Shown here piece after piece: positions 33,625 to 42,502 of a DNA stretch of 64,000 bases. Positions within the stretch are counted from its first letter, which is position 1. Each line of letters opens with the position of its first letter. Both the position numbers and the translations under genes were made by a program. Below the pieces are notes generated by a model. That model was not told the origin of the DNA, made no database searches, and worked only from the letters and a program-made list of their open reading frames with translations. The stretch comes from Alphaproteobacteria bacterium. Its GTDB lineage: Bacteria > Pseudomonadota > Alphaproteobacteria > UBA9219. Location: assembly GCA_031291435.1 (NCBI GenBank), contig JARLJC010000290.1, positions 1-64,000 of the forward strand, read 5' to 3'.

Positions 33625-34209
33625 TTACTGACGGATAGAAGACGACGCCTCCGGCGCGAGCGACGATAAATGATCGGCGCGGATGCGCGGCAAAGCTGAG
33701 GCGGCGTCGAGCTGCTCGAAGGCCGGGTCGCGGCTGTTGCCAAGATAAATGGCGCCGCCGGCCATCACGCCGATCAATCCATAATTGCCGAAGCCCAGGC
33801 CGGTATCATGCAGAATGGGGCGCAGCATAAGCGTCTCGCCGGCGGTCACGTCAAACGCCTGCGATGTGGTGAAATAATCATCGACATCCGGTACAAAGCG
33901 GATGAACAATCTGCCGGGCACGGCATCGAAAGCGACAAACTGGCGGGCGGTGACTTCACCCGCGAGCGGCGCATTCTCCTGCGACGGGCCGGCGAAAACC
34001 TGGCCGCCATGATCTCCCTCGTTCAATAGCGCTTTATAATGTGCGGGTAATATGTAAATGCGCGCATAGCCCGGCGGCGGAGAGAGGCGCGCTTGATAGG
34101 CCTCTTCAACAGGTGCGGGACTGCGCGGCAAATGATCCGTGCTGCAGGCTGTGAGGAACGGGCAAAGAAGAACCGCAAGGGCAAGCGAACCGGGGCCAAT
34201 ATTTCGCAT
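33625..34209 (-). CDS. Lipoprotein with DUF2846-like domain
   Basis: 194 residues from ATG 34209; the track starts upstream in a frame lacking a signal. The signal ends in the lipobox LTAC-S. The mature part (GYARIYILPAHYKALL, then GEVTARQFVAFDAVPGRLFIRF) resembles DUF2846 lipoproteins, with a glycine-rich hydrophobic stretch near the C terminus (GFGNYGLIGVMAGGAIYLG). Probably anchored in the outer or inner membrane leaflet; function unknown. Confidence 0.7.
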   Translation of the reverse strand: MRNIGPGSLALAVLLCPFLTACSTDHLPRSPAPVEEAYQARLSPPPGYARIYILPAHYKALLNEGDHGGQVFAGPSQENAPLAGEVTARQFVAFDAVPGRLFIRFVPDVDDYFTTSQAFDVTAGETLMLRPILHDTGLGFGNYGLIGVMAGGAIYLGNSRDPAFEQLDAASALPRIRADHLSSLAPEASSSIRQ

Positions 34210-34475
34210 GCGTGATTCTAATGCATCGCAGGCTTCAGAGCAACGCCGCCGCAATAATGCCTGTTCGGGTCGAAACGACTCTGTTTTTTGCACATCTTTT
34301 TTCCAAAAAATTTCGCGCCGCAAAAATTATTTTGCCCAACCATGCGGACATGCACGCTGCGGCCGCGGAAAATTGTGGCAAATCAAAGGGTATTTTTGCG
34401 ATTTATCTAAAATTTTAGACAATTAAGAGTGCAACTGTATGCATGATTAAAGGGCCGTTATCCTTACCAACCTAA

Positions 34476-34513
34476 GATGAACCCATTACGAGAAATTATT
34501 TTTCGGGTTCATC
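34476..34513 (+). promoter_or_regulatory. 9-bp inverted repeat abutting a start codon
   Basis: GATGAACCC (34476-34484) and GGGTTCATC (34505-34513) are perfect complements; the right arm ends three bases before the ATG of the HExxH protein. No Shine-Dalgarno site lies between. The hairpin could control translation. The rest of 34210-34475 is AT-rich, with no gene. Confidence 0.5.
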
Positions 34514-34516
34514 GAC

Positions 34517-35020
34517 ATGCATATTTTGAAATATAGTGCGGCTGTTCTTGGCCTTATCGCTTTGTGCGGCGGCGCGCGCGCCGAGGACGGCGACATTATC
34601 GACGCGGCGACGGTGACGCCGCTGGCGGGGTGGGTCGAGCATGCGACCGGCGTTCATATGCAGGCTTTGCCGCGCACCATCGCCAGCACGGAAAAACTGC
34701 AGTCCGCGCTGGCCATGGAAGGCGTGCAAAAAGCGCGCGCGGCGGCGGCCTATCTGCCCGGCCGCATTCTTATCAGTAACGCGGTGTGGGATCCCGATTC
34801 GATCCGGGCCCAGAGCTATCTGGTGCATGAGCTGGTGCATCACGCGCAATTAGTGAGTCGCCGGGTCTATCCGTGCGGCGCCGCCAAGGAACGCGAAGCC
34901 TATATGCTGCAAAATGAATGGCTTAAACAGCATGGCGAAGAGCCGCTGGTCACGCAGGAATGGATCGACAACATTTCCTCCTGCAGCAACGCCAATAGCG
35001 GCGACGGCGACGGCGATTGA
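34517..35020 (+). CDS. Exported putative zinc metallopeptidase (HExxH)
   Basis: 167 residues. A signal peptide (SAAVLGLIALCGGARA) precedes a small domain with SYLVHELVHHAQ (HExxH at about residues 104-108) and a downstream EREAYMLQNEWL that can supply the third zinc ligand, the minimal zincin pattern. Conserved Cys in YPCGAAKEREA and SSCSNAN could pair. A Gly/Asp-rich tail ends the protein. Substrate unknown; location next to an exopolysaccharide locus may be incidental. Confidence 0.7.
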   Translation: MHILKYSAAVLGLIALCGGARAEDGDIIDAATVTPLAGWVEHATGVHMQALPRTIASTEKLQSALAMEGVQKARAAAAYLPGRILISNAVWDPDSIRAQSYLVHELVHHAQLVSRRVYPCGAAKEREAYMLQNEWLKQHGEEPLVTQEWIDNISSCSNANSGDGDGD

Positions 35021-35304
35021 TATTGCCCCTTTTGGGTAAAACTCCCTTGCGGTGATGTATTCGCGCATCACCCCTGCCCCCTTCGGGGCAAAAAACAGTC
35101 ATATCAATCCCTTATATAATAAACGCCTGCCCTAAAACCGCCAAATTCGGCGTGCGGGGGCCGTAGAAATGTGTTTTTCCAGTATCATGAAACCATTACT
35201 GGCTAGCGCACCCATTTAAAATACCATATAAGAACGTCGCACCTGAATTGATGCCGATGGAGTCGTTGTGACGGACATCGTGCGTATGAATATGGAGCGG
35301 TAAC

Positions 35305-35889
35305 ATGAAAAAAACACTTCTTATGCTTGCGATTTCCGCCATTGTGGCGAGCCCCTCATTGGCGCGCGCCGACTGGTCGAGCGATTTGCAGGCAGCGATC
35401 AACTCGAACAACTTCGCTGAAATCAACGTCATCGCCGCGAATAACCCCAACGATCAGGGCGGCATCGCGCTGGCGCTGTTGACCGCCGCGAAGAATGACG
35501 TTGGTTCGCATGACGGCACGGCGATCAAGCTGTTCACGCTCGCGACGCCATTTGCCGATCAATTGTCGCCCAGCCAGGCTCTGCCTGCCAGCACGGCGAT
35601 TGTGGCTTTGGTTGGTCTTGCCGGCAACCCCGAACTCCAGCACAAGGATCCGAAGGGCGCGCATCAAGTGTTCACGGCCGCTTTGACCATGAGCAGCGAC
35701 AGCCCGATCGCCACCGTTCGTCCCGGCCTGCATAACTTTGTGGTCGCTGCGGCTGAAGATTTCGGCGACAAGTACGCCCAGAATGATCCCGACAAGAAGG
35801 ATCTGGATGACCATATCAATCTGGCCTTGCAGGTCGGCTCGCCGCCGCCGCTCGGCCCCCATGGCGTTCTGACCCCGAGCCCGGAATAA
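35305..35889 (+). CDS. Exported helical protein of unknown function
   Basis: 194 residues with a signal peptide (LLMLAISAIVASPSLARA-D). The mature part is helical (DLQAAINSNNFAEINVIAANNPNDQGGIALALLTAAK, with repeats of the same helical character) and ends in a proline-rich tail. It lies about 100 bases upstream of the outer-membrane barrel gene on the same strand. The 35021-35304 gap holds a GGTGATG/CATCACC hairpin and no gene. Confidence 0.7.
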   Translation: MKKTLLMLAISAIVASPSLARADWSSDLQAAINSNNFAEINVIAANNPNDQGGIALALLTAAKNDVGSHDGTAIKLFTLATPFADQLSPSQALPASTAIVALVGLAGNPELQHKDPKGAHQVFTAALTMSSDSPIATVRPGLHNFVVAAAEDFGDKYAQNDPDKKDLDDHINLALQVGSPPPLGPHGVLTPSPE

Positions 35890-35996
35890 GTTGAGAATGC
35901 TGCCGCTTGCAGTAGTTAGCTTGTGATTTCCAATGCCACGGCGGGTTCTCTGCCGTGGCAATTCCTTGAGAAAACCAGAGTTTGTGGAGATTGACG

Positions 35997-37304
35997 ATGA
36001 AAAAAGGTGCTGTTATCGCGGCCGTTTTAACCGCGGGTTTGTGCGCTTCGACTTCCGCCCGAGCCGATGTCAGCCTGTTTGACGTCAACCAGCAACAGAT
36101 CGACGCCTCGCTCGCGATGCGCCGCTCAACCACCGAGCAGGACAACCCCATCCGCGGGCAGTCGGTTCTTGACCGAGCCCGCCCCGATTTCGATCCGGTT
36201 CCCGTTCCGGTCGGCTCGTTCCAGTTGTTCCCGGCCCTTAACCTCGGCGCCTATTACGACAGCAACATTTTCGCCACCCCCAGCAACGAGACCGACGATC
36301 TGGTGTGGAAAGTCAATCCGACCGCGACGCTGGCGTCGAACTGGGGCCGCAATGCCCTCGTCTTCACCGGCCTCGGCGATTTCAACTACAACACCAATCA
36401 GACCAAGCAGGATTACAACGCCGGCGCGTTGCAGGCCGAAGGCCGCTACGACATCGCCGAAGAAACCTGGCTGGCGGGCGTGGCCGGATACCAGCGCGTG
36501 GTCGAACCACGCGGCGGCCTCGACACCCCCGGCAATGCCATCGGGCCGAGCGCCTATGATCTGTTCACCGGCGGCGCTACCGCCTATCGCGGCGTCGGCA
36601 GGATCAAGATCACGGGCGATTTCAACACCCGTTACTATGACTACAAAAATATCGATCTGATCGGCGGCGGCGTCGACAGCCAGAGCAGCCGCGATCGCAC
36701 CGAAAACGAAACCGGGGCCAAGGTCGGCTATGAAGTCACCAAGAACTTCCAGCCTTATGTCAGCGGCCATTACAACTGGCGCAATTACTCGTCGAGCGGC
36801 GTGAATTCCTCGGAAGGTTATCAGGTCGATACCGGCGCGATGCTCGATTTCGGCGGCGTGACCACGGCCAATCTCTATGCCGGTTACATCGCGCAGAACT
36901 ATTTCAACTACGCCAATGGCACGACCGATGCGTTTGATTTCGGTGCCGATGTCCTGTGGAACGTGACGCCGCTGACCTCGGTCGAAGGCAAAGCGAGCCG
37001 CAGCATTCAGGAAACCGCGACCATCGGCCAGCCTTCGGCCTTGGCGAGCCAGGGTTCGGTGCAGGTTTCGCATGAACTCCGCCGCGACATCGTGCTGCAA
37101 GCGAGCGTGAACTACACCGCGTTCGACTTTCAACTCGTGCCGCGTCACGACGACCAATATGACGCGGGCACCGGCGTGCGTTACTACCTGAACCGCAACG
37201 TCTATACCGATCTGACCTATGACTTCCAGCGCCGCACGTCGAGCGATTCGAGCAATAACTTCGATCGCAACGTCGCTCTGGTCCGGGTCGGCCTGCAATA
37301 CTAA
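35997..37304 (+). CDS. Outer-membrane beta-barrel protein of the exopolysaccharide locus (BBP2-like)
   Basis: 435 residues from ATG 35997 (GGAG 8 bases upstream). A signal peptide (AVIAAVLTAGLCASTSARA-D) is followed by a barrel of alternating strands with Asn/Tyr-rich loops (NLGAYYDSNIFATP, FNTRYYDYKNIDLIGGG) and a C-terminal aromatic end (VALVRVGLQY) typical of BAM substrates. Proteins of this BBP2 type are common first genes of alphaproteobacterial polysaccharide clusters. It is followed 12 bases later by the Wza-like gene. Confidence 0.85.
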   Translation: MKKGAVIAAVLTAGLCASTSARADVSLFDVNQQQIDASLAMRRSTTEQDNPIRGQSVLDRARPDFDPVPVPVGSFQLFPALNLGAYYDSNIFATPSNETDDLVWKVNPTATLASNWGRNALVFTGLGDFNYNTNQTKQDYNAGALQAEGRYDIAEETWLAGVAGYQRVVEPRGGLDTPGNAIGPSAYDLFTGGATAYRGVGRIKITGDFNTRYYDYKNIDLIGGGVDSQSSRDRTENETGAKVGYEVTKNFQPYVSGHYNWRNYSSSGVNSSEGYQVDTGAMLDFGGVTTANLYAGYIAQNYFNYANGTTDAFDFGADVLWNVTPLTSVEGKASRSIQETATIGQPSALASQGSVQVSHELRRDIVLQASVNYTAFDFQLVPRHDDQYDAGTGVRYYLNRNVYTDLTYDFQRRTSSDSSNNFDRNVALVRVGLQY

Positions 37305-37316
37305 CAGAGTAGCCCG

Positions 37317-38045
37317 ATGTTGACGTTCCCGCTGAAAAACAGCCCGGCCTTCGTGGCTGCATGCTTTGCCGTTCTCCTGCTGGCGACTCCGGTTTTTGCC
37401 GGTGCCGCCGGTTCGGCTCCGGCTGCGGAAAATGGCGCGAGCGTCGGCGTGGTGGCCCCTGATACCGGCAACGACGATGCGGACGCAACCGCCGACGTGC
37501 CGACCGGCGTGGCGCGTCCGTTGCCCGCTCCGGCCAAACCGGCACACGCGGCGGCGGCTTCCTCGGCGGCTATCGCCACTTCGGGCGTTCGCGATTACGT
37601 TCTGGGTGTCGGCGACAAACTGAACATCACCGTTTTCAATGAAAAAGATCTGTCGGGCGAGTTCGAAGTATCCTCAACCGGCATCGTTTCAATGCCGCTG
37701 ATCGGCGATGTGCAGGCCGCGCATCACACCGTGGCCGAAGTGCAGGACACCATCGCGCAGAAACTCGGCAACGGCTATATGCGTAACCCGCATGTCAGCG
37801 TCGAAGTCGCCAATTACCGGCCCTTCTTTATCCTCGGCGAAGTGATGAAGCCGGGCAGCTATAATTACGTCAATGGCATGAGTGTGATAACAGCGGTGGC
37901 GCTGGCGGGCGGTTACACCTATCGCGCCGACAAGGACGATATCAGCGTCAAGCATGCCGGTTCCGACGCCAAGGAAGAGACCGTGAAAGAAACCACGACC
38001 GTGTTGCCGGGCGATGTTATCAACGTGCCGGAACGCTATTTCTGA
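37317..38045 (+). CDS. Polysaccharide export protein (Wza/OPX family)
   Basis: 242 residues. Signal peptide (FVAACFAVLLLATPVFAG), a Pro/Ala-rich linker to about 90, then the Poly_export domain (DYVLGVGDKLNITVFNEKDLSGEFEVSSTGIVSMPLIGDVQ) and one SLBB domain (PFFILGEVMKPGSYNYVNGMSVITAVALAGGYTYRADKD). It is shorter than Wza and lacks the C-terminal outer-membrane helix, so it may rely on the neighbouring barrel protein for crossing the outer membrane. That partnership is inference from adjacency. Confidence 0.92.
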   Translation: MLTFPLKNSPAFVAACFAVLLLATPVFAGAAGSAPAAENGASVGVVAPDTGNDDADATADVPTGVARPLPAPAKPAHAAAASSAAIATSGVRDYVLGVGDKLNITVFNEKDLSGEFEVSSTGIVSMPLIGDVQAAHHTVAEVQDTIAQKLGNGYMRNPHVSVEVANYRPFFILGEVMKPGSYNYVNGMSVITAVALAGGYTYRADKDDISVKHAGSDAKEETVKETTTVLPGDVINVPERYF

Positions 38046-38110
38046 TACGGGAGTAGCGGCATCACGATGCCGCGCCCGGCCTGTTCACTTTTGCCTGAAA
38101 AGCAGGATTC

Positions 38111-40276
38111 ATGACCCACTATCCGATCGCCCAGCCCCAGAACCAATCGACGGCGATGGACGAAGTCCGCAAGCTGTATCTGTTCGCGCGGCGCAATGCG
38201 CGACTGGTGGGCGGCGTGGCTCTGGCTGGCATGGCGCTGGCTTTCGTTCTCGCAATGACATTGCCCGCGCGTTTTTCGAGCGAAGCGCTGATCATGCTCG
38301 ACCCGCGCAAGACCAACGCCACCAATATGGAAGCCGTGCTGTCGAGCATGCCGTCGGAAAGCCCGGCCATCCGCAGCGAAATCGACATCATGCGTTCGCG
38401 CTCGGTGATCGACCGCGTCATCGACCAGTTGAACCTGCTGGACGACCCGCATTTCAATAACGGCCTGTCGGCCACCAACCGTTTCTTCGATCTGTTCAGC
38501 CGCGACACGCCGCAGACAAGGGAAATCAAGAAAATCGCGACGCGCGACAATATCGCGCGCAAGCTTCTGTCGGGCCTCGATGTCAGCAATGACGGCCGTT
38601 CTTACAGCATCGCCATCGTCTATCACAGCACTAACCCGGCCCAATCGGCGGAACTCGCCAACGCCTTCGCCGATCAATATCTGGCCGACCAGTATGAAGT
38701 GAAATTGGAACTGGCACGCCGCATCGATGAATGGCTGTCGCGGCGCATGGACGATCTGCGCGGCAAGGTCAAAATCGCCGAGGAAGCGGTCGAAAAATTC
38801 AAGAACGATCATAATCTGGTCGAAGTCGGCGACGAAACGCTGACCGAGCAGCAGCTCGGCGATATCAATGCGCAATTGATCGAAGCCCGCGCCAGCCTTT
38901 CGCAGACGCAGGCGCGGTTGCAAAGCGTGCAGGGCGTGACAGGATCACGACTTGAATCCGCCCCCATCGTCATTGCTTCGCCGCTCATTCAGCAACTCAA
39001 GCAGCAGGAAGCCGAAGTGCGGCGCAAGGAAGCCGATCTTTCCACCCGTTACGGCGATCGCCATCCTTTGATGATCGACGCGCGTAACGAGCTGCGCAGC
39101 ATCGAAGACAAAATCGGCGAGGAAGTCGCCAAGACCATCGCCGGCGTGCGCAACGATAACGATATCGCGCAAAGCAAGGTCGACAGCCTCGAAGACCAGT
39201 TGACCAAGCTCAAGGCCGAAGCCGGTCAGGGCAATCAGGATATGGTCACGCTGCGCCAGTTGCAGCGCGAAGCCGCGGCCGACCGCAGCCTCTATGAAAG
39301 TTTCCTCAACCGCTTCAAGGAAGTGGCGGCGCAGCAGGATCTGCAGATTTCGGATTCGCGCATCATCGCCCGCGCCACCCTCCCGGTCACACCCTATTTC
39401 CCCAATTTCAAAATGTTCCTGGCATTGGGCGCGGTACTGGGCGGGATTCTGGGTCTCGTTATCGCTTTGGTGCTGGAGCATCTCGACCGCGGCCTGCGTT
39501 CGCTCAGCACAGCGGAGCAGATTTACGGGATTTCGCCCCTCGGCATCACCCCCATCGCCGATGTGGCGCCGGGTCAGCTGGTGACCGATTATATTCTCGA
39601 AAAGCCCCTGTCGGTTTACGCGGAGTCGATCCGGTCGATCCGTGCCTCGATCCATTTTTCGAATGTCGATAACCCGCCCAAGGTGATTGCCGTCACCAGT
39701 TCCTTCCCCAACGAAGGCAAGACGATATTCTCGATCTCGCTGGCGCGATTGATGGCGGCCTCGGGCCACAAGGTCATGCTGATCGACGCCGATCTGCGGC
39801 GCCCGCGTGTCTATAGCACCCTCAGCCTCGATAAAACGAAACCCGGCCTTGCCGCGGTTCTGGCAGGCGAAGCGACTTTGGCCGAAGCCATTCAGAAAGA
39901 CGCCAGCGGCGCCGACGTGCTGATTTCTTACGCCAAGGCTCCCAATCCGCAGGACCTGCTGAACTCGCACCAGATGGAAAAACTGCTGGCCTCCTTGCGC
40001 GAAAAGTATGAAATGATCGTGATCGACACGCCGCCGATTATGGCGGTGGCCGACGCCGCCCTGATCGGGCAAAAAGCCGACACCACCGTTTATGTGGCGC
40101 GCTGGGCCTCGACGCCGCGCGAAGTCATCGGCGAAGGGCTCAAGCAGATGGCCAAGTTCAACGTCCGGATGGCGGGCATGGTACTGTCGCAGGTCGATCT
40201 CACCGACCATAAGCAATATGGCTTCGATGATTACAGCCATTATTATGGCCAATACAAAGCCTATTATGCCAACTGA
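38111..40276 (+). CDS. Wzc-like polysaccharide co-polymerase and tyrosine autokinase
   Basis: 721 residues. An N-terminal Wzz domain with two transmembrane helices (about 35-55 and 435-455) flanks a coiled-coil periplasmic region (EEAVEKFKNDHNLVEV...) with the GNVR-like LYESFLNRFKEV segment. The cytoplasmic BY-kinase has Walker A SSFPNEGKT (~530), Walker A' LIDADLRRPRV and Walker B MIVIDTPPI. The C terminus is a tyrosine cluster (YGFDDYSHYYGQYKAYYAN) for autophosphorylation. It controls chain length and export of the exopolysaccharide. Confidence 0.95.
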   Translation: MTHYPIAQPQNQSTAMDEVRKLYLFARRNARLVGGVALAGMALAFVLAMTLPARFSSEALIMLDPRKTNATNMEAVLSSMPSESPAIRSEIDIMRSRSVIDRVIDQLNLLDDPHFNNGLSATNRFFDLFSRDTPQTREIKKIATRDNIARKLLSGLDVSNDGRSYSIAIVYHSTNPAQSAELANAFADQYLADQYEVKLELARRIDEWLSRRMDDLRGKVKIAEEAVEKFKNDHNLVEVGDETLTEQQLGDINAQLIEARASLSQTQARLQSVQGVTGSRLESAPIVIASPLIQQLKQQEAEVRRKEADLSTRYGDRHPLMIDARNELRSIEDKIGEEVAKTIAGVRNDNDIAQSKVDSLEDQLTKLKAEAGQGNQDMVTLRQLQREAAADRSLYESFLNRFKEVAAQQDLQISDSRIIARATLPVTPYFPNFKMFLALGAVLGGILGLVIALVLEHLDRGLRSLSTAEQIYGISPLGITPIADVAPGQLVTDYILEKPLSVYAESIRSIRASIHFSNVDNPPKVIAVTSSFPNEGKTIFSISLARLMAASGHKVMLIDADLRRPRVYSTLSLDKTKPGLAAVLAGEATLAEAIQKDASGADVLISYAKAPNPQDLLNSHQMEKLLASLREKYEMIVIDTPPIMAVADAALIGQKADTTVYVARWASTPREVIGEGLKQMAKFNVRMAGMVLSQVDLTDHKQYGFDDYSHYYGQYKAYYAN

Positions 40277-41111
40277 GACGACAAAGGCCGCCGCAAAGGT
40301 GGCTTTTGGCGCGGCAGGCGCGATACTGGCGGTTATTGCCGCGATCAACCTGTTTTCGACTTTCACGCCCGTGGCGGCGCGCAACGAAAAAATTTACGCC
40401 GATCTGGACGGAGCCCAGAATTTGCCGCCCGCCAAACGCCTCGACACTTACAACGCCCTCGCTTATGCGCAGGCCAAGGCGCTGGCGCAAAAACCCTCGG
40501 AACCTTATGGCTGGGCGCGGCTGTCTTATCTGCGGCTCGCGGAAGGCAGCGACAAGCAAACGGCCTTCGCCGCTTTGCGCATGTCGGATCTGGTCAGCCC
40601 CTATGAAGCGCCGCAATTGCCCGAACGGGCTTACACATGGCGCAGTTTCCACGATGTCGAAACGCCGGCCCAGCAGGCCTATCAGGACGAGCTGTGGGCT
40701 AAAGCCTATATCCTCGAACCCGGCGATACTTGGGAAATGGCCATTCAGCACGGCATCGCGAAAGAGGTCGCGGAATCTCTCGCGGCCCGGGATATGACTT
40801 TGTATGGCGACTGGAAAATTCACATGGCCGAGGCCGGCATCAGCGATGCGCCGCCGCCCGCAGCACCACCTGCCCTACCTGCTGCGCCGCAGCCAGCACC
40901 GTTGTCCGCCTCGCCGCCCTCCGCCGTAGCTCCCACGGGGCCGCCCGCAGCCGCTCCTCCGGCTATACCGGTATCACCGCCCGCACCCAAACCGGCCTCC
41001 AAATCTGCCAGGGCTAAACATAAGCCAGCCGCTTCCTCTAAACCGGAAGCCGAGCCGGATTCAGATTCCGATGCGGATATGGATTCAGAGCCGGATCCGG
41101 AAACGCCTTAA
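40266..41111 (+). CDS. Membrane-anchored helical protein following Wzc; Pro-rich acidic tail
   Basis: 281 residues from ATG 40266, overlapping the kinase stop by 11 bases (an ATG seven codons earlier is possible; the track start at 40092 is inside the kinase). One transmembrane helix (residues 8-30), a helical soluble domain (about 35-190, with TPR-like spacing), then a long Pro/Ala-rich linker, a Lys-rich patch and an acidic Asp/Glu tail. Overlap with the kinase suggests a joint function in polysaccharide assembly. No family is recognised. Confidence 0.65.
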   Translation: MPTETTKAAAKVAFGAAGAILAVIAAINLFSTFTPVAARNEKIYADLDGAQNLPPAKRLDTYNALAYAQAKALAQKPSEPYGWARLSYLRLAEGSDKQTAFAALRMSDLVSPYEAPQLPERAYTWRSFHDVETPAQQAYQDELWAKAYILEPGDTWEMAIQHGIAKEVAESLAARDMTLYGDWKIHMAEAGISDAPPPAAPPALPAAPQPAPLSASPPSAVAPTGPPAAAPPAIPVSPPAPKPASKSARAKHKPAASSKPEAEPDSDSDADMDSEPDPETP

Positions 41112-42502
41112 AGCGCGCGTTTCTCCGCGCGCCGCCAGCTTTGGGCAAGACCGGTTCCCAGCAATGCCGTCCATGTCATCGCCACGCCCGGAATCTGCAG
41201 ATCGAAATCGACCAGCGCATGGGCGAGAACCATGAAACTGACCGTCAGCGCGAGGGTCGGATAGAGCCCGTTCTGGCGGCGGCGCATGATGCCGTGCCAC
41301 AGCCCCGAAAGCAGCAGCGCGACCGCCGCCCACAAAATAAGCCCGCCCGCCACGCCGAGATCGATCAGCGATTCCAGAATATCATTATGAAGATGGTTGA
41401 ATTCAGGCACCATGCCGGGCTGATACAGCCTGTACTCCGGTTCGAACCCGTTGAGGCCATATCCCAGCCACGGATTATCCTGCAGCACATGCCAGCCGAG
41501 ATCGTAAATCTTGGCGCGGTCGATCGAGGAACTGTCGGCGAACAGCGACGCGAAATGGTCGGAGACGCTGGCGGCGACAACGATGAACAGGACGATCACG
41601 GCCGTCATCGCAAGGCCGATCATCCAGGCGCGCCGCCACGCATGCAGATAGACCTGATAAAAGAAAAGATACAGCCCGACGCCGAACAGCGATATCACAA
41701 GGCCCGCGCGGGAATGGCTGAGGATGATCGCGGTTAGGATCAGCGCCAGCACGAAGAAACGCGGCAGCCCCTGCTTCAGCAGCCATTGGCGGATGAGGGC
41801 GACCTTCTGATGCGGGCGCGCGCCCACGATATGCTCGCGCCATGACTGCATAGTAAGGGCGAGACCGGAGACGAGGACAAGCCCGGCATAGATAGCGAAG
41901 TGATTATGATTGATGAAAGTGGCGGTGAGATCGCCGATATAGGCGGTCTTGGCGAACCATAAAACCCGGTCGATCCCGGCGGCTTGCACGATGAGCCCGT
42001 AAAGGCAGATCAGCGACCCCACGCCCCACAGCACCTCGACCAGACGCCGCGCCCGCAATGTTTCCTGCCCCAGCACATAGCCGAGCAACCCGGCCACGAT
42101 ATAAGTGAGAAGTCGCGTCAACCCCTTGAGACTGTCTTCGGGCGCAACGGAGATCGAACCATGCAGCGGCTGCCCCAGCGTGGCGGCGGTTTCCTGCCAA
42201 AGCGGATGCATCCACGAAACCGGAACGAAACCGAGCGTTTGCACAAAGGCCCAGACGAGGACGATGCCCAGCAGGCCGAGCGCCCAGCGAATGCGCGTGA
42301 AAAAAACCGTCTCGCGCCAGATGTCTTTATCGGCGGCCAGCAGGGCGCAACTGAGCGCGAGGCCGCATTGGCCGAGGCCCAGCGAAAAAGGACGGTCGCC
42401 GCCAAGGCCGATGGGCAGCAAAACAATGCTGGCGGCGAATAGCCAGAATGCCGCCCGCGGCAAATCGATGCGGGCCAAATTTATGCTGTTTGAATCAGCC
42501 AT
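41108..42502 (-). CDS. O-antigen ligase / Wzy-like polymerase 1 (Wzy_C)
   Basis: 464 residues from ATG 42502 (AAGGAAA site; the track runs 76 codons upstream without a plausible start). About 12 hydrophobic segments. Periplasmic-loop landmarks of Wzy_C are ILSHSRAGLVISL, then GYGLNGFEPEYRLYQPGMVPEFNHLHNDILESLIDLGVAGG with the N-H-x-H-N motif. It is an inner-membrane enzyme that polymerises or ligates lipid-linked repeat units. The 3' end overlaps the convergent gene by 4 bases. Confidence 0.88.
   Translation of the reverse strand: MADSNSINLARIDLPRAAFWLFAASIVLLPIGLGGDRPFSLGLGQCGLALSCALLAADKDIWRETVFFTRIRWALGLLGIVLVWAFVQTLGFVPVSWMHPLWQETAATLGQPLHGSISVAPEDSLKGLTRLLTYIVAGLLGYVLGQETLRARRLVEVLWGVGSLICLYGLIVQAAGIDRVLWFAKTAYIGDLTATFINHNHFAIYAGLVLVSGLALTMQSWREHIVGARPHQKVALIRQWLLKQGLPRFFVLALILTAIILSHSRAGLVISLFGVGLYLFFYQVYLHAWRRAWMIGLAMTAVIVLFIVVAASVSDHFASLFADSSSIDRAKIYDLGWHVLQDNPWLGYGLNGFEPEYRLYQPGMVPEFNHLHNDILESLIDLGVAGGLILWAAVALLLSGLWHGIMRRRQNGLYPTLALTVSFMVLAHALVDFDLQIPGVAMTWTALLGTGLAQSWRRAEKRAL

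Noticed and set aside
36126-37547. 473-aa minus-strand ORF across the barrel and OPX genes
   Set aside because: Shadow of two signal-peptide-bearing genes on the plus strand.
38945-40384. 479-aa minus-strand ORF opposite the tyrosine kinase
   Set aside because: Shadow; the kinase frame has conserved Walker motifs and a tyrosine tail.
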